Of a stretch of DNA of 64,000 nucleotides, positions 50,171 through 58,896 are shown piece after piece (the first letter of the stretch is position 1; each line of letters begins with the position of its first letter). Origin of the DNA: Subdoligranulum variabile (GTDB taxonomy: Bacteria > Bacillota > Clostridia > Oscillospirales > Ruminococcaceae); NCBI RefSeq assembly GCF_025152575.1, contig NZ_CP102293.1:186001-250000 (forward strand). The letters run 5' to 3'. The notes under the pieces are model-generated. The model saw nothing but the letters and a program-made list of their open reading frames with translations, searched no databases and was not told where the DNA came from. The position numbers were made by a program, and so were the translations under genes.

Positions 50171-51373
50171 TTAGTTTTCCTTATGTACGGAAGGTGCGTA
50201 CTCAGGTTCCAGTTTGATGACGCAGAAATGATCCGGCCATTTCTGCTGTACGGCGGTGCGCAGGCCCGCCACCAGTTTGGCGCCGCGGCGCTGTTTGTCG
50301 GCAATATATTCTGCCGGAACTGCGCAGTCAAAAATCACGTTGGTATGGGAGGGTCCCGGCACAATGCGCAGGTCGTGGATGTTGGCTTCCGGCTCCAGTT
50401 CCGCCACCTTTTCCGCCAGGAAACGACGGATCTCATCCACATGGGCGTTGCCGGTCACGATGGGATCATAGTGGATCGTGGCAATCATCCCGTCCTGCAC
50501 CAGAAGATCCTTCTCAATGGTATCAATGACGTCGTGGCTCTGCATCACATCCCCTTTTGCATCCATCTCGATATGGAAGCTGACCAGGCGGTTGCCGGGA
50601 CCATAGTCATGGATCATCAGGTCATGGATACCGAGTACACCGGGATAGCCCAGCGCCTTTTTTTCGATGTGCTCCACCAGTTCCGGGTCCGGAGCAGCGC
50701 CAAGGATCGGGTCAATGGTATCCCGCACCAGCTGGATGCCGCTGTACAGGATGAACGCCGCCACGCCCAGGCCCATGATGCCATCAATGCGGTTAAAGCC
50801 GGTCACAAACGTCAGCACCGAGGCCACCAGAACCGTAGCCGTGGTGATCACATCGTTGCGGGCGTCCGCAGCGGTAGCCATCAAGGTTTCGGACTGGATG
50901 GTACGGCCGATTTTGCGGTTCAGCACGCTCATCCACAGTTTGACAAGGATGGAGGCGACAAGCACGGCCACCGTCAGCCAGCCGAACTGCACATCGGTGG
51001 GATGCAGTACCTTGGCAAAACTCTCCTTGAACAGTTCCACGCCGATGACAAGTATCATCACCGAAACCGCCAGCCCCGCCAGGTATTCATACCGGGCATG
51101 ACCGTAGGGATGCTCGGAATCCGCGGGGCGCGAGCCCAGTTTGAAGCCCACGAGACTCACAAGGTTGGAACTGGCATCTGACAAGTTGTTCATGCCGTCT
51201 GCGGTAATGGAAACACTGCCTGCCAGCGTGCCGACAGCCGTTTTTCCGGCGAAAAGCAGCAAGTTACAGACGACGCTGACAATACATGCCAGATTGCCGT
51301 AGGCCGTGCGCACGGCACGGTTGGCAGTGTTCTCATGATTTTTGATGAAAGTACGGATCAGCAGATCTACCAA
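50171..51373 (-). CDS. Cation diffusion facilitator (CDF) transporter
   Basis: A 400-aa protein with start codon TTG at 51373, 7 nt after AAAGGGGGAG. Six helices with the CDF metal sites SITADGMNNLSDASS and ATAADARNDVIT, the GHARYEYLAGL loop, and a cytoplasmic C-terminal domain (VLGIHDLMIHDYGPGNRLVS). It exports divalent metals such as Mn, Zn or Fe by proton exchange. First gene of the operon with malic enzyme and the Fe-S fumarase, so iron or manganese is a reasonable guess. Confidence 0.92.
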   Translation of the reverse strand: MVDLLIRTFIKNHENTANRAVRTAYGNLACIVSVVCNLLLFAGKTAVGTLAGSVSITADGMNNLSDASSNLVSLVGFKLGSRPADSEHPYGHARYEYLAGLAVSVMILVIGVELFKESFAKVLHPTDVQFGWLTVAVLVASILVKLWMSVLNRKIGRTIQSETLMATAADARNDVITTATVLVASVLTFVTGFNRIDGIMGLGVAAFILYSGIQLVRDTIDPILGAAPDPELVEHIEKKALGYPGVLGIHDLMIHDYGPGNRLVSFHIEMDAKGDVMQSHDVIDTIEKDLLVQDGMIATIHYDPIVTGNAHVDEIRRFLAEKVAELEPEANIHDLRIVPGPSHTNVIFDCAVPAEYIADKQRRGAKLVAGLRTAVQQKWPDHFCVIKLEPEYAPSVHKEN

Positions 51374-51393
51374 CCCGTTCTCCCCCTTTCAGA

Positions 51394-51421
51394 AAACGGC
51401 GGACCCCAAAAGTCCGCCGTC
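51394..51421 (-). terminator. purA terminator
   Basis: ACGGCGGAC (51396-51404) pairs with GTCCGCCGT (51412-51420); T4 follows on the minus strand. Confidence 0.8.
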
Positions 51422-51445
51422 GTTTGGATTCTTCAGATGTAAAAA

Positions 51446-52738
51446 TCAGTCACGGACGATGCAGGCATCGCGCTCGGGACCAACGGAAATGTACTTGATC
51501 TTGCAGCCCACCAGCTCTTCCAGGCGCTTGACGTAGTTCTGCGCCTCGACGGGCAGATCCTCGAACTTGCGCACGCCGGTGATGTCGCAGTGCCAGCCGG
51601 GCATCTTCTCCACTACAGGCTGGGCATCATCCAGCGTCTTGCCCATGGGGAAACGGGTGGTCAGGCTGCCGTCGGACAGACGGTACTGGGTAACAATGGG
51701 CACTTCCTCCATGTAGTCCAGCACATCCAGCAGGGTTACCGCCAGTTCATCACAGCCCTGGCACTGGACGCCGTAGCGGCTGGCCACTGCGTCGAAAGGA
51801 CCGACGCGGCGCGGACGGCCGGTGGCTGCGCCATACTCATGGCCGTGCTCACGCAGGACGTTCTTTTCCTCCTCGGTCATGGCCAGCTCGGTGGTGAAGG
51901 GGCCTTCGCCGACACAGGAAGAATAGGCCTTCATGATACCGATGGAGAGGTTCAGCTTGTGGCCAGGGATCCCTGCACCGATGGGCGCGTAGGCACCGAT
52001 GGTGTTGGAAGAAGAAGTATAGGGATAAATGCCGAAATCGATGTCGCGCAGAGCCCCCAGCTGGGCCTCGAACATGATCTTCTTGCCGGCCTCATCCGCC
52101 TCAGCCAGATACTGGCCCACATCGCAGATGTACGGAGCAAAGACCTTGGCGTAGTGCTCGCACCAGGCCCACATTTCTTCAACACTGACGGGCTTCTGGC
52201 CATAGATGTTCACCATGGTCAGGTTCTTGGACTCCACAATGGTGGCCAGGCGCTTTTTGACGCCCTCATCCATATGGCACAGATCCCCCATGCGCAGCGT
52301 CTTCTTCATGTATTTGTCGCCGTAGGTGTAGGCGATGCCGCGCTTGGTGGAACCGAACTGGGCACCGGTCTTGGACAGACGTTCTTCCTCCAGACCGTCC
52401 TGGGCGACATGGAACGGCATGGTGATGGTGGCGCGGTCAGAGATTTTCAGGTTGGCCGGGCTGATCTCGATGCCCTTCTCGGTGAGGGAGGCGATCTCCT
52501 TCTCGAGATGTTCGGGGTCAATGACCATGCCGCCACCCATGACGCAGACGACCTCGGGACGCAGAATGCCCGACGGGATCAGGTTCAGAATGAACTTGCC
52601 GCGTTCGTTCTTGACGGTGTGGCCGGCGTTGTCGCCGCCCTGATAGCGCGCAACAATGTCATAGTCCTGGCTGAGCAGGTCCACCATGCGGCCCTTGCCC
52701 TCGTCGCCCCAGTTGATACCGGTGATTGCAGTAAGCAT
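51446..52738 (-). CDS. purA: Adenylosuccinate synthase
   Basis: A 430-aa protein from the ATG at 52738, where the family begins (MLTAITGINWGDEGKGRMVD); 35 upstream in-frame residues are excluded. Other motifs: the GTP loop GDEGKGR, GGDNAGHTV, GSTKRGIAYTYGDK and TGRPRRVGPFDAV. It joins aspartate to IMP with GTP, the first step to AMP, completing the purine route encoded at 58.9-64 kb. Confidence 0.96.
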   Translation of the reverse strand: MLTAITGINWGDEGKGRMVDLLSQDYDIVARYQGGDNAGHTVKNERGKFILNLIPSGILRPEVVCVMGGGMVIDPEHLEKEIASLTEKGIEISPANLKISDRATITMPFHVAQDGLEEERLSKTGAQFGSTKRGIAYTYGDKYMKKTLRMGDLCHMDEGVKKRLATIVESKNLTMVNIYGQKPVSVEEMWAWCEHYAKVFAPYICDVGQYLAEADEAGKKIMFEAQLGALRDIDFGIYPYTSSSNTIGAYAPIGAGIPGHKLNLSIGIMKAYSSCVGEGPFTTELAMTEEEKNVLREHGHEYGAATGRPRRVGPFDAVASRYGVQCQGCDELAVTLLDVLDYMEEVPIVTQYRLSDGSLTTRFPMGKTLDDAQPVVEKMPGWHCDITGVRKFEDLPVEAQNYVKRLEELVGCKIKYISVGPERDACIVRD

Positions 52739-52813
52739 ACTTTTTACCTCTTTTGCAGTTTCCTTCGGCATTTCAGCCTTTTCCGGACTCCCCGGGATCC
52801 GCTGCCGTTGTTT

Positions 52814-52842
52814 ATTATAACACACTCCCCAGGGGATTTCCA
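52814..52842 (-). promoter_or_regulatory. purA promoter
   Basis: On the minus strand, TATAAT (52814-52819) with TGGAAA (52837-52842) at 17 nt; the -35 is weak. Confidence 0.5.
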
Positions 52843-52896
52843 TACCCGTTTTGCTCCGGATTCGGATTTTCTCGACTGGTGGCCGGGGTTTTCCTC

Positions 52897-52925
52897 TTGA
52901 TTTTACCGCGGCAACCCCTTACAAT
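52897..52925 (+). promoter_or_regulatory. metY promoter
   Basis: TTGATT (52897-52902), 17 nt, TACAAT (52920-52925). No SAM riboswitch or T-box is seen in the 60-nt leader. Confidence 0.65.
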
Positions 52926-52989
52926 AGAAACTAATTCATAAAAAACGGATGCGGGCCAGTGACCCGCTCATAAAAAGGAGCGGAAAAGT

Positions 52990-54276
52990 ATGAGTCAGAA
53001 TTATTCCATCAATACCCTGTGCGTACAGGGCGGTTATCATCCCGGCAACGGCGAACCGCGCCAGATTCCCATTGTGCAGAGCACGACCTTCAAGTACGAC
53101 AGTTCCGACGAGATGGGCAAGCTGTTTGACCTCGAGGCCAGCGGCTATTTCTATTCCCGCCTGCAGAACCCCACCTGCGACACCGTCGCCGCCAAGATTA
53201 CCGAACTGGAAGGCGGCACCGCGGGTATGCTGACCAGCTCCGGTCAGGCAGCCAACTTCTTTGCACTGTTCAACCTCTGCAACGCAGGAGACCACATCGT
53301 TTCCTCCAGCTCCATTTACGGCGGCACATTCAATCTGATCGCCGTCACCATGGCCAAGATGGGCATCACCGCCACCTTTGTCTCCCCTGACTGCACTGAG
53401 GAAGAGCTGGACGCCGCCTTCACCCCCAACACCAAGGTAGTCTTCGGCGAAACCATCGCCAACCCCGCCCTGACCGTGCTGGACATTGAAAAGTTTGCTG
53501 CCGCGGCCCATCGCCACGGCGTGCCCCTGGTAGTGGACAACACCTTTGCCACGCCGGTCAACTGCCGTCCTCTCTCCTGGGGTGCCGACATCGTGACCCA
53601 CTCCACCACCAAATACATGGACGGCCATGGCGGCTGCGTGGGCGGTGCCATCGTGGACGGCGGCAAGTTTGACTGGATGGCCCATGCCGACAAGTTCCCC
53701 GGCCTGACCACCCCCGACGAGAGCTATCACGGCATCACCTATGCCGAGCGCTTCGGCAAGGAAGGCGCCTTCATCACCAAGGCGACCGCCCAACTGATGC
53801 GCGACCTAGGCTGTGTGCAGAGCCCTATGAGCGCCTACATGCTGAACCTGGGCCTGGAAAGCCTGCATGTGCGGATGGCCCGCCACTGCGAGAACGGTCA
53901 GGCTGTGGCTGAGTTCCTGGCTTCTCATCCCAAAATCGCCTATGTGAACTACTGCGGTCTGCCCGGCGACAAGTACCACGCCCTGGCCCAGAAGTATCTG
54001 CCCAACGGCTCCTGCGGCGTCGTCAGCTTTGGCGTCAAGGGCGGCCGTGAGGCGGCTGCCAACTTCATGGCCCATCTGAAAGTGGCCGCCATCGAGACCC
54101 ATGTGGCCGATGCCCGCACCTGCTGCCTGCATCCCGCGAGCAGCACCCACCGCCAGATGAACGATGAGCAGCTCATCGCCGCCGGCGTACAGCCCGATCT
54201 GGTCCGCATGAGCTGCGGTCTGGAGGACAAGCGCGACCTCATTGCCGACATCGAGCAGGCACTGGCGCAGATCTGA
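52990..54276 (+). CDS. metY: O-acetylhomoserine sulfhydrylase (PLP enzyme)
   Basis: A 428-aa Cys/Met-metabolism PLP enzyme. Signatures: QIPIVQSTTFKYDSSDEM, YSRLQNPTCD, MLTSSGQAANFFAL, VDNTFATPVNCRPL, the PLP lysine in HSTTKYMDGH, and DARTCCLHPASSTHRQM. It makes homocysteine from O-acetylhomoserine and sulfide. It lies 36 nt before metA, which makes the substrate. Confidence 0.94.
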   Translation: MSQNYSINTLCVQGGYHPGNGEPRQIPIVQSTTFKYDSSDEMGKLFDLEASGYFYSRLQNPTCDTVAAKITELEGGTAGMLTSSGQAANFFALFNLCNAGDHIVSSSSIYGGTFNLIAVTMAKMGITATFVSPDCTEEELDAAFTPNTKVVFGETIANPALTVLDIEKFAAAAHRHGVPLVVDNTFATPVNCRPLSWGADIVTHSTTKYMDGHGGCVGGAIVDGGKFDWMAHADKFPGLTTPDESYHGITYAERFGKEGAFITKATAQLMRDLGCVQSPMSAYMLNLGLESLHVRMARHCENGQAVAEFLASHPKIAYVNYCGLPGDKYHALAQKYLPNGSCGVVSFGVKGGREAAANFMAHLKVAAIETHVADARTCCLHPASSTHRQMNDEQLIAAGVQPDLVRMSCGLEDKRDLIADIEQALAQI

Positions 54277-54312
54277 GCGTTTCCAAGGAAGTCTTGAAAA
54301 GGGAGCGATTCT

Positions 54313-55242
54313 ATGCCGCTGATTATCCCCAAAGAACTGCCCGCCTATGACGAGCTTTCCCGGGAAAATGTCTTTGTCATGCACCGCGAGCGTGCGCAGA
54401 GTCAGAACATCCGTCCTCTGCGCATCCTGATTCTCAACCTGATGCCCACCAAGATCGTCACCGAGACCCAGCTGGCCCGTCTTCTGGCCAACAGCCCGCT
54501 GCAGGTGCAGATCACCCTGCTGAAAACTGCCACCCACGATGCGTCGCATACCTCCCCTGAGCATATGCAGGCGTTTTACAAGACCTTTGACGAGATCAAG
54601 AATGAGCGGTTTGACGGCATGATCATCACCGGTGCGCCGTTGGAAGATCTGGACTACCAGGACGTGGACTACTGGGACGAGCTGTGCACGATCATGGACT
54701 ACACCAAGAAAAACGTCTATTCCACGATCCACCTGTGCTGGGGTGCCCTGGCAGGACTGTATTATCACTTTGGAATTCCCACGGTGCATCTGCCGCAGAA
54801 GATGTTCGGTGTCTTTGAGCACCGGGTGACCCGTCCTTCCAATCCGCTGGTGCGCGGTTTCGACGAGGTATTTTACGCGCCTCACAGCCGGTGGGCCGGC
54901 CTGGACCGGGCCGCCATCGATGCCTGTCCCGATCTGCGCATCCTGGCGGAGAGCGACGTGGCCGGGCCCATGCTGCTGTCCACCGAATCGGGCCGTCAGA
55001 TCTTTGTCATCGGGCATCCCGAGTATGACAAATACACGCTGGATGCCGAGTACAAGCGCGACGTGGCAGCCGGCAAGCCCATCAACATTCCCTGCAACTA
55101 CTACCCCGACGACGACCCCAGCCGGGATCCTTTGTTCCGCTGGCGTGCCCACGGGTATCTCTTGTACACCAACTGGCTCAACTATTACGTTTATCAGGAC
55201 ACCCCCTATGATCTGAGCCAGCTTGAAGCCCTGAAGAAGTAA
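54313..55242 (+). CDS. metA: Homoserine O-acetyltransferase (MetA family)
   Basis: A 309-aa protein of the MetA (MetAA/MetAS) family, with the catalytic Cys in IHLCWGALAGLYYHFG, the His/Glu of FVIGHPEYDKYTL, and NLMPTKIVTETQL. The position that decides acyl donor (Gly for succinyl, Glu for acetyl in studied enzymes) falls in ITGAPLEDLDYQDVDYW, where it is Glu. Acetyl-CoA use is therefore expected, matching the O-acetylhomoserine-using MetY upstream. Confidence 0.94.
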   Translation: MPLIIPKELPAYDELSRENVFVMHRERAQSQNIRPLRILILNLMPTKIVTETQLARLLANSPLQVQITLLKTATHDASHTSPEHMQAFYKTFDEIKNERFDGMIITGAPLEDLDYQDVDYWDELCTIMDYTKKNVYSTIHLCWGALAGLYYHFGIPTVHLPQKMFGVFEHRVTRPSNPLVRGFDEVFYAPHSRWAGLDRAAIDACPDLRILAESDVAGPMLLSTESGRQIFVIGHPEYDKYTLDAEYKRDVAAGKPINIPCNYYPDDDPSRDPLFRWRAHGYLLYTNWLNYYVYQDTPYDLSQLEALKK

Positions 55243-55253
55243 GGAGTTCCGGC

Positions 55254-56042
55254 ATGGCCAAAATCAGCGCCTGCATTGTGGCGTACTGTGATTATGACGA
55301 AGTCTGCGCCGCAGTGCGCAGCATCCTGCACTACACCCCTGCCCCCGACTTTGCCCTGTACGTGGTGGACAACGGCAGCCCCGACGGCTGCGGAAAGGAG
55401 CTGGCTGCCACCGACTTCGGCGACGCCCGTGTGACGGTGCTGCCGCTTCCGGAAAACATCGGCTTCGGGAAGGGGCACAATGCCGTGCTGGACCGTCTGC
55501 AAAGTGATGTCCATTTCATTCTGAATCCCGACATTCTGCTGACGGAGGACATTCTGGAACCCATGGCCGACTGGCTGCTGTCCGTTCCGGGAGCTGCCAT
55601 GGCCACCCCGCAGCTGCACTACCCCGACGGACGGTTGCAGCATCTGCCCCGCCGAAAGCCGACGCCCTGGCTGCTGCTGGCCCGCCAGCTGGCGCCCAAA
55701 TGCAGCGGACCTTTCCGCAAAGCCGACGACCACTATACCATGCAGGACGAAGACCTGACCGTCCCCCGGCGCATCGAGTTCTGCACCGGCAGCTTTATGG
55801 CGGTGCGCACCGACGTCCTGAAGAAGATTGGCGGGTTTGATCCGGCCTATTTCATGTATGTGGAGGACGCCGACCTCACCCAGAAGGTTCTGCAGGAAGG
55901 CACTGTCTGGCTGGCGCCGCAGTTTTCCGCCGTACATGCCTGGCACCGAGCCCCCATGCGGGACGCCGGCAAGTTCAAGATGCAGCTCATCAGTATGGGC
56001 CGTTATTTCCGGAAATGGGGCTGCGGAAAAGGCAGCGTTTGA
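55254..56042 (+). CDS. Glycosyltransferase family 2
   Basis: A 262-aa GT-A enzyme starting MAKISACIVAYCDYDEV with the nucleotide-sugar DxD-type motif in FILNPDILLTED and the acceptor-side FMYVEDADLTQKVLQEG. This pattern is typical of rhamnosyltransferase-like GT2 proteins of surface polysaccharide synthesis. Follows metA at 11 nt, probably co-transcribed, with no obvious metabolic link. The sugar is unknown. Confidence 0.87.
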   Translation: MAKISACIVAYCDYDEVCAAVRSILHYTPAPDFALYVVDNGSPDGCGKELAATDFGDARVTVLPLPENIGFGKGHNAVLDRLQSDVHFILNPDILLTEDILEPMADWLLSVPGAAMATPQLHYPDGRLQHLPRRKPTPWLLLARQLAPKCSGPFRKADDHYTMQDEDLTVPRRIEFCTGSFMAVRTDVLKKIGGFDPAYFMYVEDADLTQKVLQEGTVWLAPQFSAVHAWHRAPMRDAGKFKMQLISMGRYFRKWGCGKGSV

Positions 56043-56045
56043 GTC

Positions 56046-56075
56046 TTGACAAACTTCGCCCGAATATGCTACAGT
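56046..56075 (+). promoter_or_regulatory. fhs promoter
   Basis: TTGACA (56046-56051), 18 nt, TACAGT (56070-56075), just ahead of the riboswitch. Confidence 0.75.
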
Positions 56076-56082
56076 AACGATA

Positions 56083-56162
56083 GCAGGCTGCTGACCGACG
56101 GATTTGTGGGGATTACCACAGGGAAGGCAGCCGAAGAAAAAGCCGACCGTCTGGGCTGCATG
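56083..56162 (+). promoter_or_regulatory. ZTP riboswitch (pfl motif)
   Basis: P1 pairs GGCTGC (56087-56092) with GCAGCC (56127-56132). The conserved internal part GTGGGGATTACCACAGGGA is present. The 3' element CCGTCTGGGC follows a linker and can form the pseudoknot with GACGG of CCGACGG. The class senses ZTP/ZMP and is well known upstream of fhs and purine genes. Confidence 0.85.
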
Positions 56163-56198
56163 CACTGAAGCAGGTGTATGCAGCCCTTTGTTTTTACC
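56153..56198 (+). terminator. Riboswitch expression-platform terminator
   Basis: GGGCTGCAT (56153-56161) pairs with ATGCAGCCC (56178-56186), then TTTGTTTTT. The 5' arm shares the GGGC of the ZTP aptamer, so ligand binding would block the terminator. Confidence 0.85.
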
Positions 56199-56216
56199 AC
56201 ACAGGAGGAATTGCGT

Positions 56217-57878
56217 ATGTTGAGCGATATCGAAATTGCACAGGCTGCCGAAATGAAGCCCATCACCGAGATCGCGGCCAAGCTGGGGCTGCAGGGGCAG
56301 AGCGTCATCCCCTACGGTCACTACAAAGCCAAGATCGACCACAAACTGGCCAAGGGCGACGGTCCCGAGGGAAAACTGATTCTGGTCACCGCCATCAGCC
56401 CCACCCCCGCCGGTGAAGGCAAGACCACCACCAGCGTCGGCCTGGCGGATGCCATGAACGCCCTGGGCAAAAAGACCATGCTCTGCCTGCGTGAACCTTC
56501 CCTGGGTCCCGTCTTCGGCATCAAGGGCGGCGCAGCCGGCGGCGGCTATGCCCAGGTCGTTCCCATGGAAGACATCAACCTCCATTTTACCGGCGACATC
56601 CATGCTATCGGCACCGCCAACAATCTGCTGGCAGCCATGATCGACAACTCCATCCAGCAGGGCAATCCGCTGAACATCGACCCCCGCCGCATTACCTGGA
56701 AGCGCTGCATGGACATGAACGACCGTCAGCTTCGCTTCATCGTGGACGGTCTGGGCGGCAAGGTCAACGGCACGCCCCGTGAGGACGGCTTCGACATCAC
56801 CGTTGCCAGTGAAGTCATGGCCATCTTCTGCCTGGCCACCGACCTGGAAGACCTGAAAGCGCGTCTTTCCCGCATCGTCTGCGCCTATACCTATGACGGC
56901 AAACCCGTCACCGCCGGTCAGATCGGCGCTGCCGGTGCCATGACTGCCCTGCTCAAAGACGCCCTGGATCCCAACCTGGTCCAGACCCTCGAGCACAACC
57001 CCGCCATCATCCACGGCGGTCCCTTTGCCAATATCGCCCACGGCTGCAACAGCGTCATCGCCACCAAGCTGAGCCTGAAACTGGCCGACTATGTGGTGAC
57101 CGAAGCCGGTTTCGGTGCCGATCTGGGTGCTGAAAAGTTCCTGGACATCAAGTGCCGCTATGCGGGCCTGCATCCTTCCGCTGTGGTTCTGGTCGCCACC
57201 GTGCGTGCACTGAAATCTCACGGCGGTGTTGCCAAGGCCGATCTGAGCAAGCCCAACGTCGAGGCCGTCAAAGCCGGTTCGGTGAACCTGGCCCGCCATA
57301 TCGAGAATATGCGCAACTTTGGCCTGCCGGTCTGTGTGGCCATCAACGCCTTCCCCACCGACACCAAGGAAGAGATGGATGCCATCTACGAAGTCTGCGA
57401 AAAGGCCGGGGTACCCTGCGCTCTCTCCGAAGTTTTCGCCAAGGGCGGCGAGGGCGGCAAGGCTCTGGCTGAGACGGTTCTCTCCATCCTGGATGACAAC
57501 GCCAAGGTCAACTACACCTACGACCTGAGCGCCTCCCTGCCGGAAAAGATCGAGGCGGTTGCCAAAAAAATCTACCGTGCCGGTGGAGTATCCTACAGCG
57601 CCGCCGCCCAGAAGACGCTGGACGAACTGGCCGCCATGGGCTACAGCGATCTGCCGGTCTGCATCGCCAAAACCCAGTATTCCTTCAGCGACAACGCCAA
57701 GCTCATCGCCGCCCCGGAAGGCTTCACCCTCAACGTGCGGGAAGTTCGTCTGTCCGCCGGCGCCGGTTTCGTGGTGGTCGTCTGCGGCAGTATCATGACG
57801 ATGCCTGGCCTGCCCAAACATCCGGCGGCCATGGACATCGACGTGGATGTGCACGGCAAGATCACCGGTCTGTTCTGA
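56217..57878 (+). CDS. fhs: Formate-tetrahydrofolate ligase
   Basis: A 553-aa protein from the ATG at 56217 (AGGAGG 8 nt upstream; the longer open frame starts inside the terminator). Motifs: ATP loop [55 protein letters not shown] and the C-terminal [10 protein letters not shown]. It makes 10-formyl-THF from formate for purine synthesis. Controlled by the ZTP riboswitch, which signals 10-formyl-THF shortage. Confidence 0.97.
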   Translation: MLSDIEIAQAAEMKPITEIAAKLGLQGQSVIPYGHYKAKIDHKLAKGDGPEGKLILVTAISPTPAGEGKTTTSVGLADAMNALGKKTMLCLREPSLGPVFGIKGGAAGGGYAQVVPMEDINLHFTGDIHAIGTANNLLAAMIDNSIQQGNPLNIDPRRITWKRCMDMNDRQLRFIVDGLGGKVNGTPREDGFDITVASEVMAIFCLATDLEDLKARLSRIVCAYTYDGKPVTAGQIGAAGAMTALLKDALDPNLVQTLEHNPAIIHGGPFANIAHGCNSVIATKLSLKLADYVVTEAGFGADLGAEKFLDIKCRYAGLHPSAVVLVATVRALKSHGGVAKADLSKPNVEAVKAGSVNLARHIENMRNFGLPVCVAINAFPTDTKEEMDAIYEVCEKAGVPCALSEVFAKGGEGGKALAETVLSILDDNAKVNYTYDLSASLPEKIEAVAKKIYRAGGVSYSAAAQKTLDELAAMGYSDLPVCIAKTQYSFSDNAKLIAAPEGFTLNVREVRLSAGAGFVVVVCGSIMTMPGLPKHPAAMDIDVDVHGKITGLF

Positions 57879-57893
57879 TTGTTTCCAAGATAC

Positions 57894-57929
57894 AAAAAGG
57901 AGTCCGCCTGTGGGCGAACTCCTTTTTTT
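57894..57929. terminator. Bidirectional terminator between fhs and PsiE-like gene
   Basis: AAAAAGGAGTCCGCC (57894-57908) pairs with GGGCGAACTCCTTTTT (57911-57926) with one mismatch; A and T tracts on both sides. Confidence 0.85.
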
Positions 57930-57944
57930 GTTTTTGCAGGCTTT

Positions 57945-58475
57945 TTACCGGGATGTTTCCTCATCCCCCAGCTCATGGCCCTCCTCGGGGGCGGGCGTAT
58001 ACAGATGCGCCACATCGGGGGCCAGCTGACCGCCGGGCAGCTTCTGACCAAAGGACGGCACAAAGAAGAACCGCCGGATGATAAAGATCAGCGCGATGGC
58101 TGCCACGCTCACCAGGTTCTGCACCGCGTCCTCATGACCAACGATCATATTGCGGGCAATGGCGTAGAGAAGCACTTCCAGCACGCTGCCGGGGCTGTGC
58201 TTGGCCAGCATCTTGATGAACTCGATGCCGATGACAATATCCAGTGCACGGGTCAGGAACTCATACACCTCCACCTCGTTGCCGTCCACAATCAGACCGG
58301 GCATCCACTGCACCAACGGCACAATGCTGAACAGCAAGCCCACCAGCACGATGCCGGAAAGCACTACTTCCAGAATGCCGGCCGCTTCCGCAATCTGGTC
58401 CCGGAAGATTCGCTTGACGCGCTCCTCCTTGCCGTGCAGGGCGGTATTGCTCAATCGATTTTTCTGCTGTTCCAT
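57945..58475 (-). CDS. PsiE-like membrane protein
   Basis: A 176-aa protein from the ATG at 58475, with AGAGG about 10 nt upstream. Four hydrophobic helices in the PsiE pattern (LEVVLSGIVLVGLLFSIVPL, ALDIVIGIEFIKMLAKHSPG, VLLYAIARNMIVG, LVSVAAIALIFIIRR). The C-terminal 35 residues are soluble and acidic. PsiE is phosphate-starvation inducible in E. coli, but its function is unknown. Assignment is moderate. Confidence 0.65.
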   Translation of the reverse strand: MEQQKNRLSNTALHGKEERVKRIFRDQIAEAAGILEVVLSGIVLVGLLFSIVPLVQWMPGLIVDGNEVEVYEFLTRALDIVIGIEFIKMLAKHSPGSVLEVLLYAIARNMIVGHEDAVQNLVSVAAIALIFIIRRFFFVPSFGQKLPGGQLAPDVAHLYTPAPEEGHELGDEETSR

Positions 58476-58541
58476 GGATACTGTTCCTCTCTTTAGGGGA
58501 TGATTTGTCATATTATACCATATCTGTTCCCGTGATGCCAT

Positions 58542-58708
58542 CCCCTTCTTTTGACCGCTTTGTTCCTCGATTTCATAAAGTCATACCTTTGCCATTTTAC
58601 CTCCATCAAAAACGACAAAAAGCGCCCGGGGAAAACTCTTTTCCGCCGTTTTTTGGCTGAAAAAGCGGTCGCCATCTTGCTTTTTTACCGTTTACGCCTT
58701 ACACTGAT
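58542..58708. other. Upstream region of the purine operon
   Basis: No gene or clear structure before the promoter at 58709. T-rich segments only. Confidence 0.5.
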
Positions 58709-58736
58709 TTTACAAGGGTACTTTACTTCTTATAAA
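58709..58736 (+). promoter_or_regulatory. Purine operon promoter
   Basis: TTTACA (58709-58714), 16 nt, TATAAA (58731-58736). Confidence 0.6.
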
Positions 58737-58742
58737 GGGGGA

Positions 58743-58800
58743 TCTTCCGTGCAAGACTCAATGCTGTGTCTTGGAGTTTTTCACGGGTTCTTTGTACCCC
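58743..58800 (+). ncRNA. Structured leader of the purine operon, unclassified
   Basis: CCGTG (58747-58751) pairs with CACGG (58782-58786), stacked on CAAGAC (58752-58757) with GTCTTG (58768-58773). A one-sided bulge GAGTTTTT (58774-58781) separates the helices. It does not match the purine, ZTP, PRPP or glutamine riboswitch patterns I know. The apical loop GCTGT can pair with ACAGC at the terminator foot. Confidence 0.45.
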
Positions 58801-58825
58801 GCATGCCGTATTCGTATATCCAAAC

Positions 58826-58863
58826 AGCGCAGTGTACCGTTTTGCCGGCCACTGCGCTCTTTT
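58826..58863 (+). terminator. Attenuator-type terminator before purE
   Basis: AGCGCAGTG (58826-58834) pairs perfectly with CACTGCGCT (58850-58858), followed by CTTTTC. It lies between promoter and purE, so read-through must be controlled. Confidence 0.7.
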
Positions 58864-58896
58864 CGTCTGGCGTGTAATCAGGAAAGGAACTTACCA

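Noticed and set aside
52926..52989. SAM riboswitch or T-box ahead of metY
   Set aside because: The leader is only about 60 nt and has neither the SAM-I core nor a T-box sequence.
55206..57854. Very long open frame (882 codons) on the minus strand
   Set aside because: It lies antisense to metA-end, GT2 and fhs, is Gly/His/Val-rich as expected of a codon shadow, and crosses the riboswitch.
58761..58877. 38-codon upstream ORF in the purE leader
   Set aside because: No Shine-Dalgarno sequence, and the start is inside a hairpin loop. The RNA structure is the simpler explanation, though a leader peptide cannot be fully excluded.
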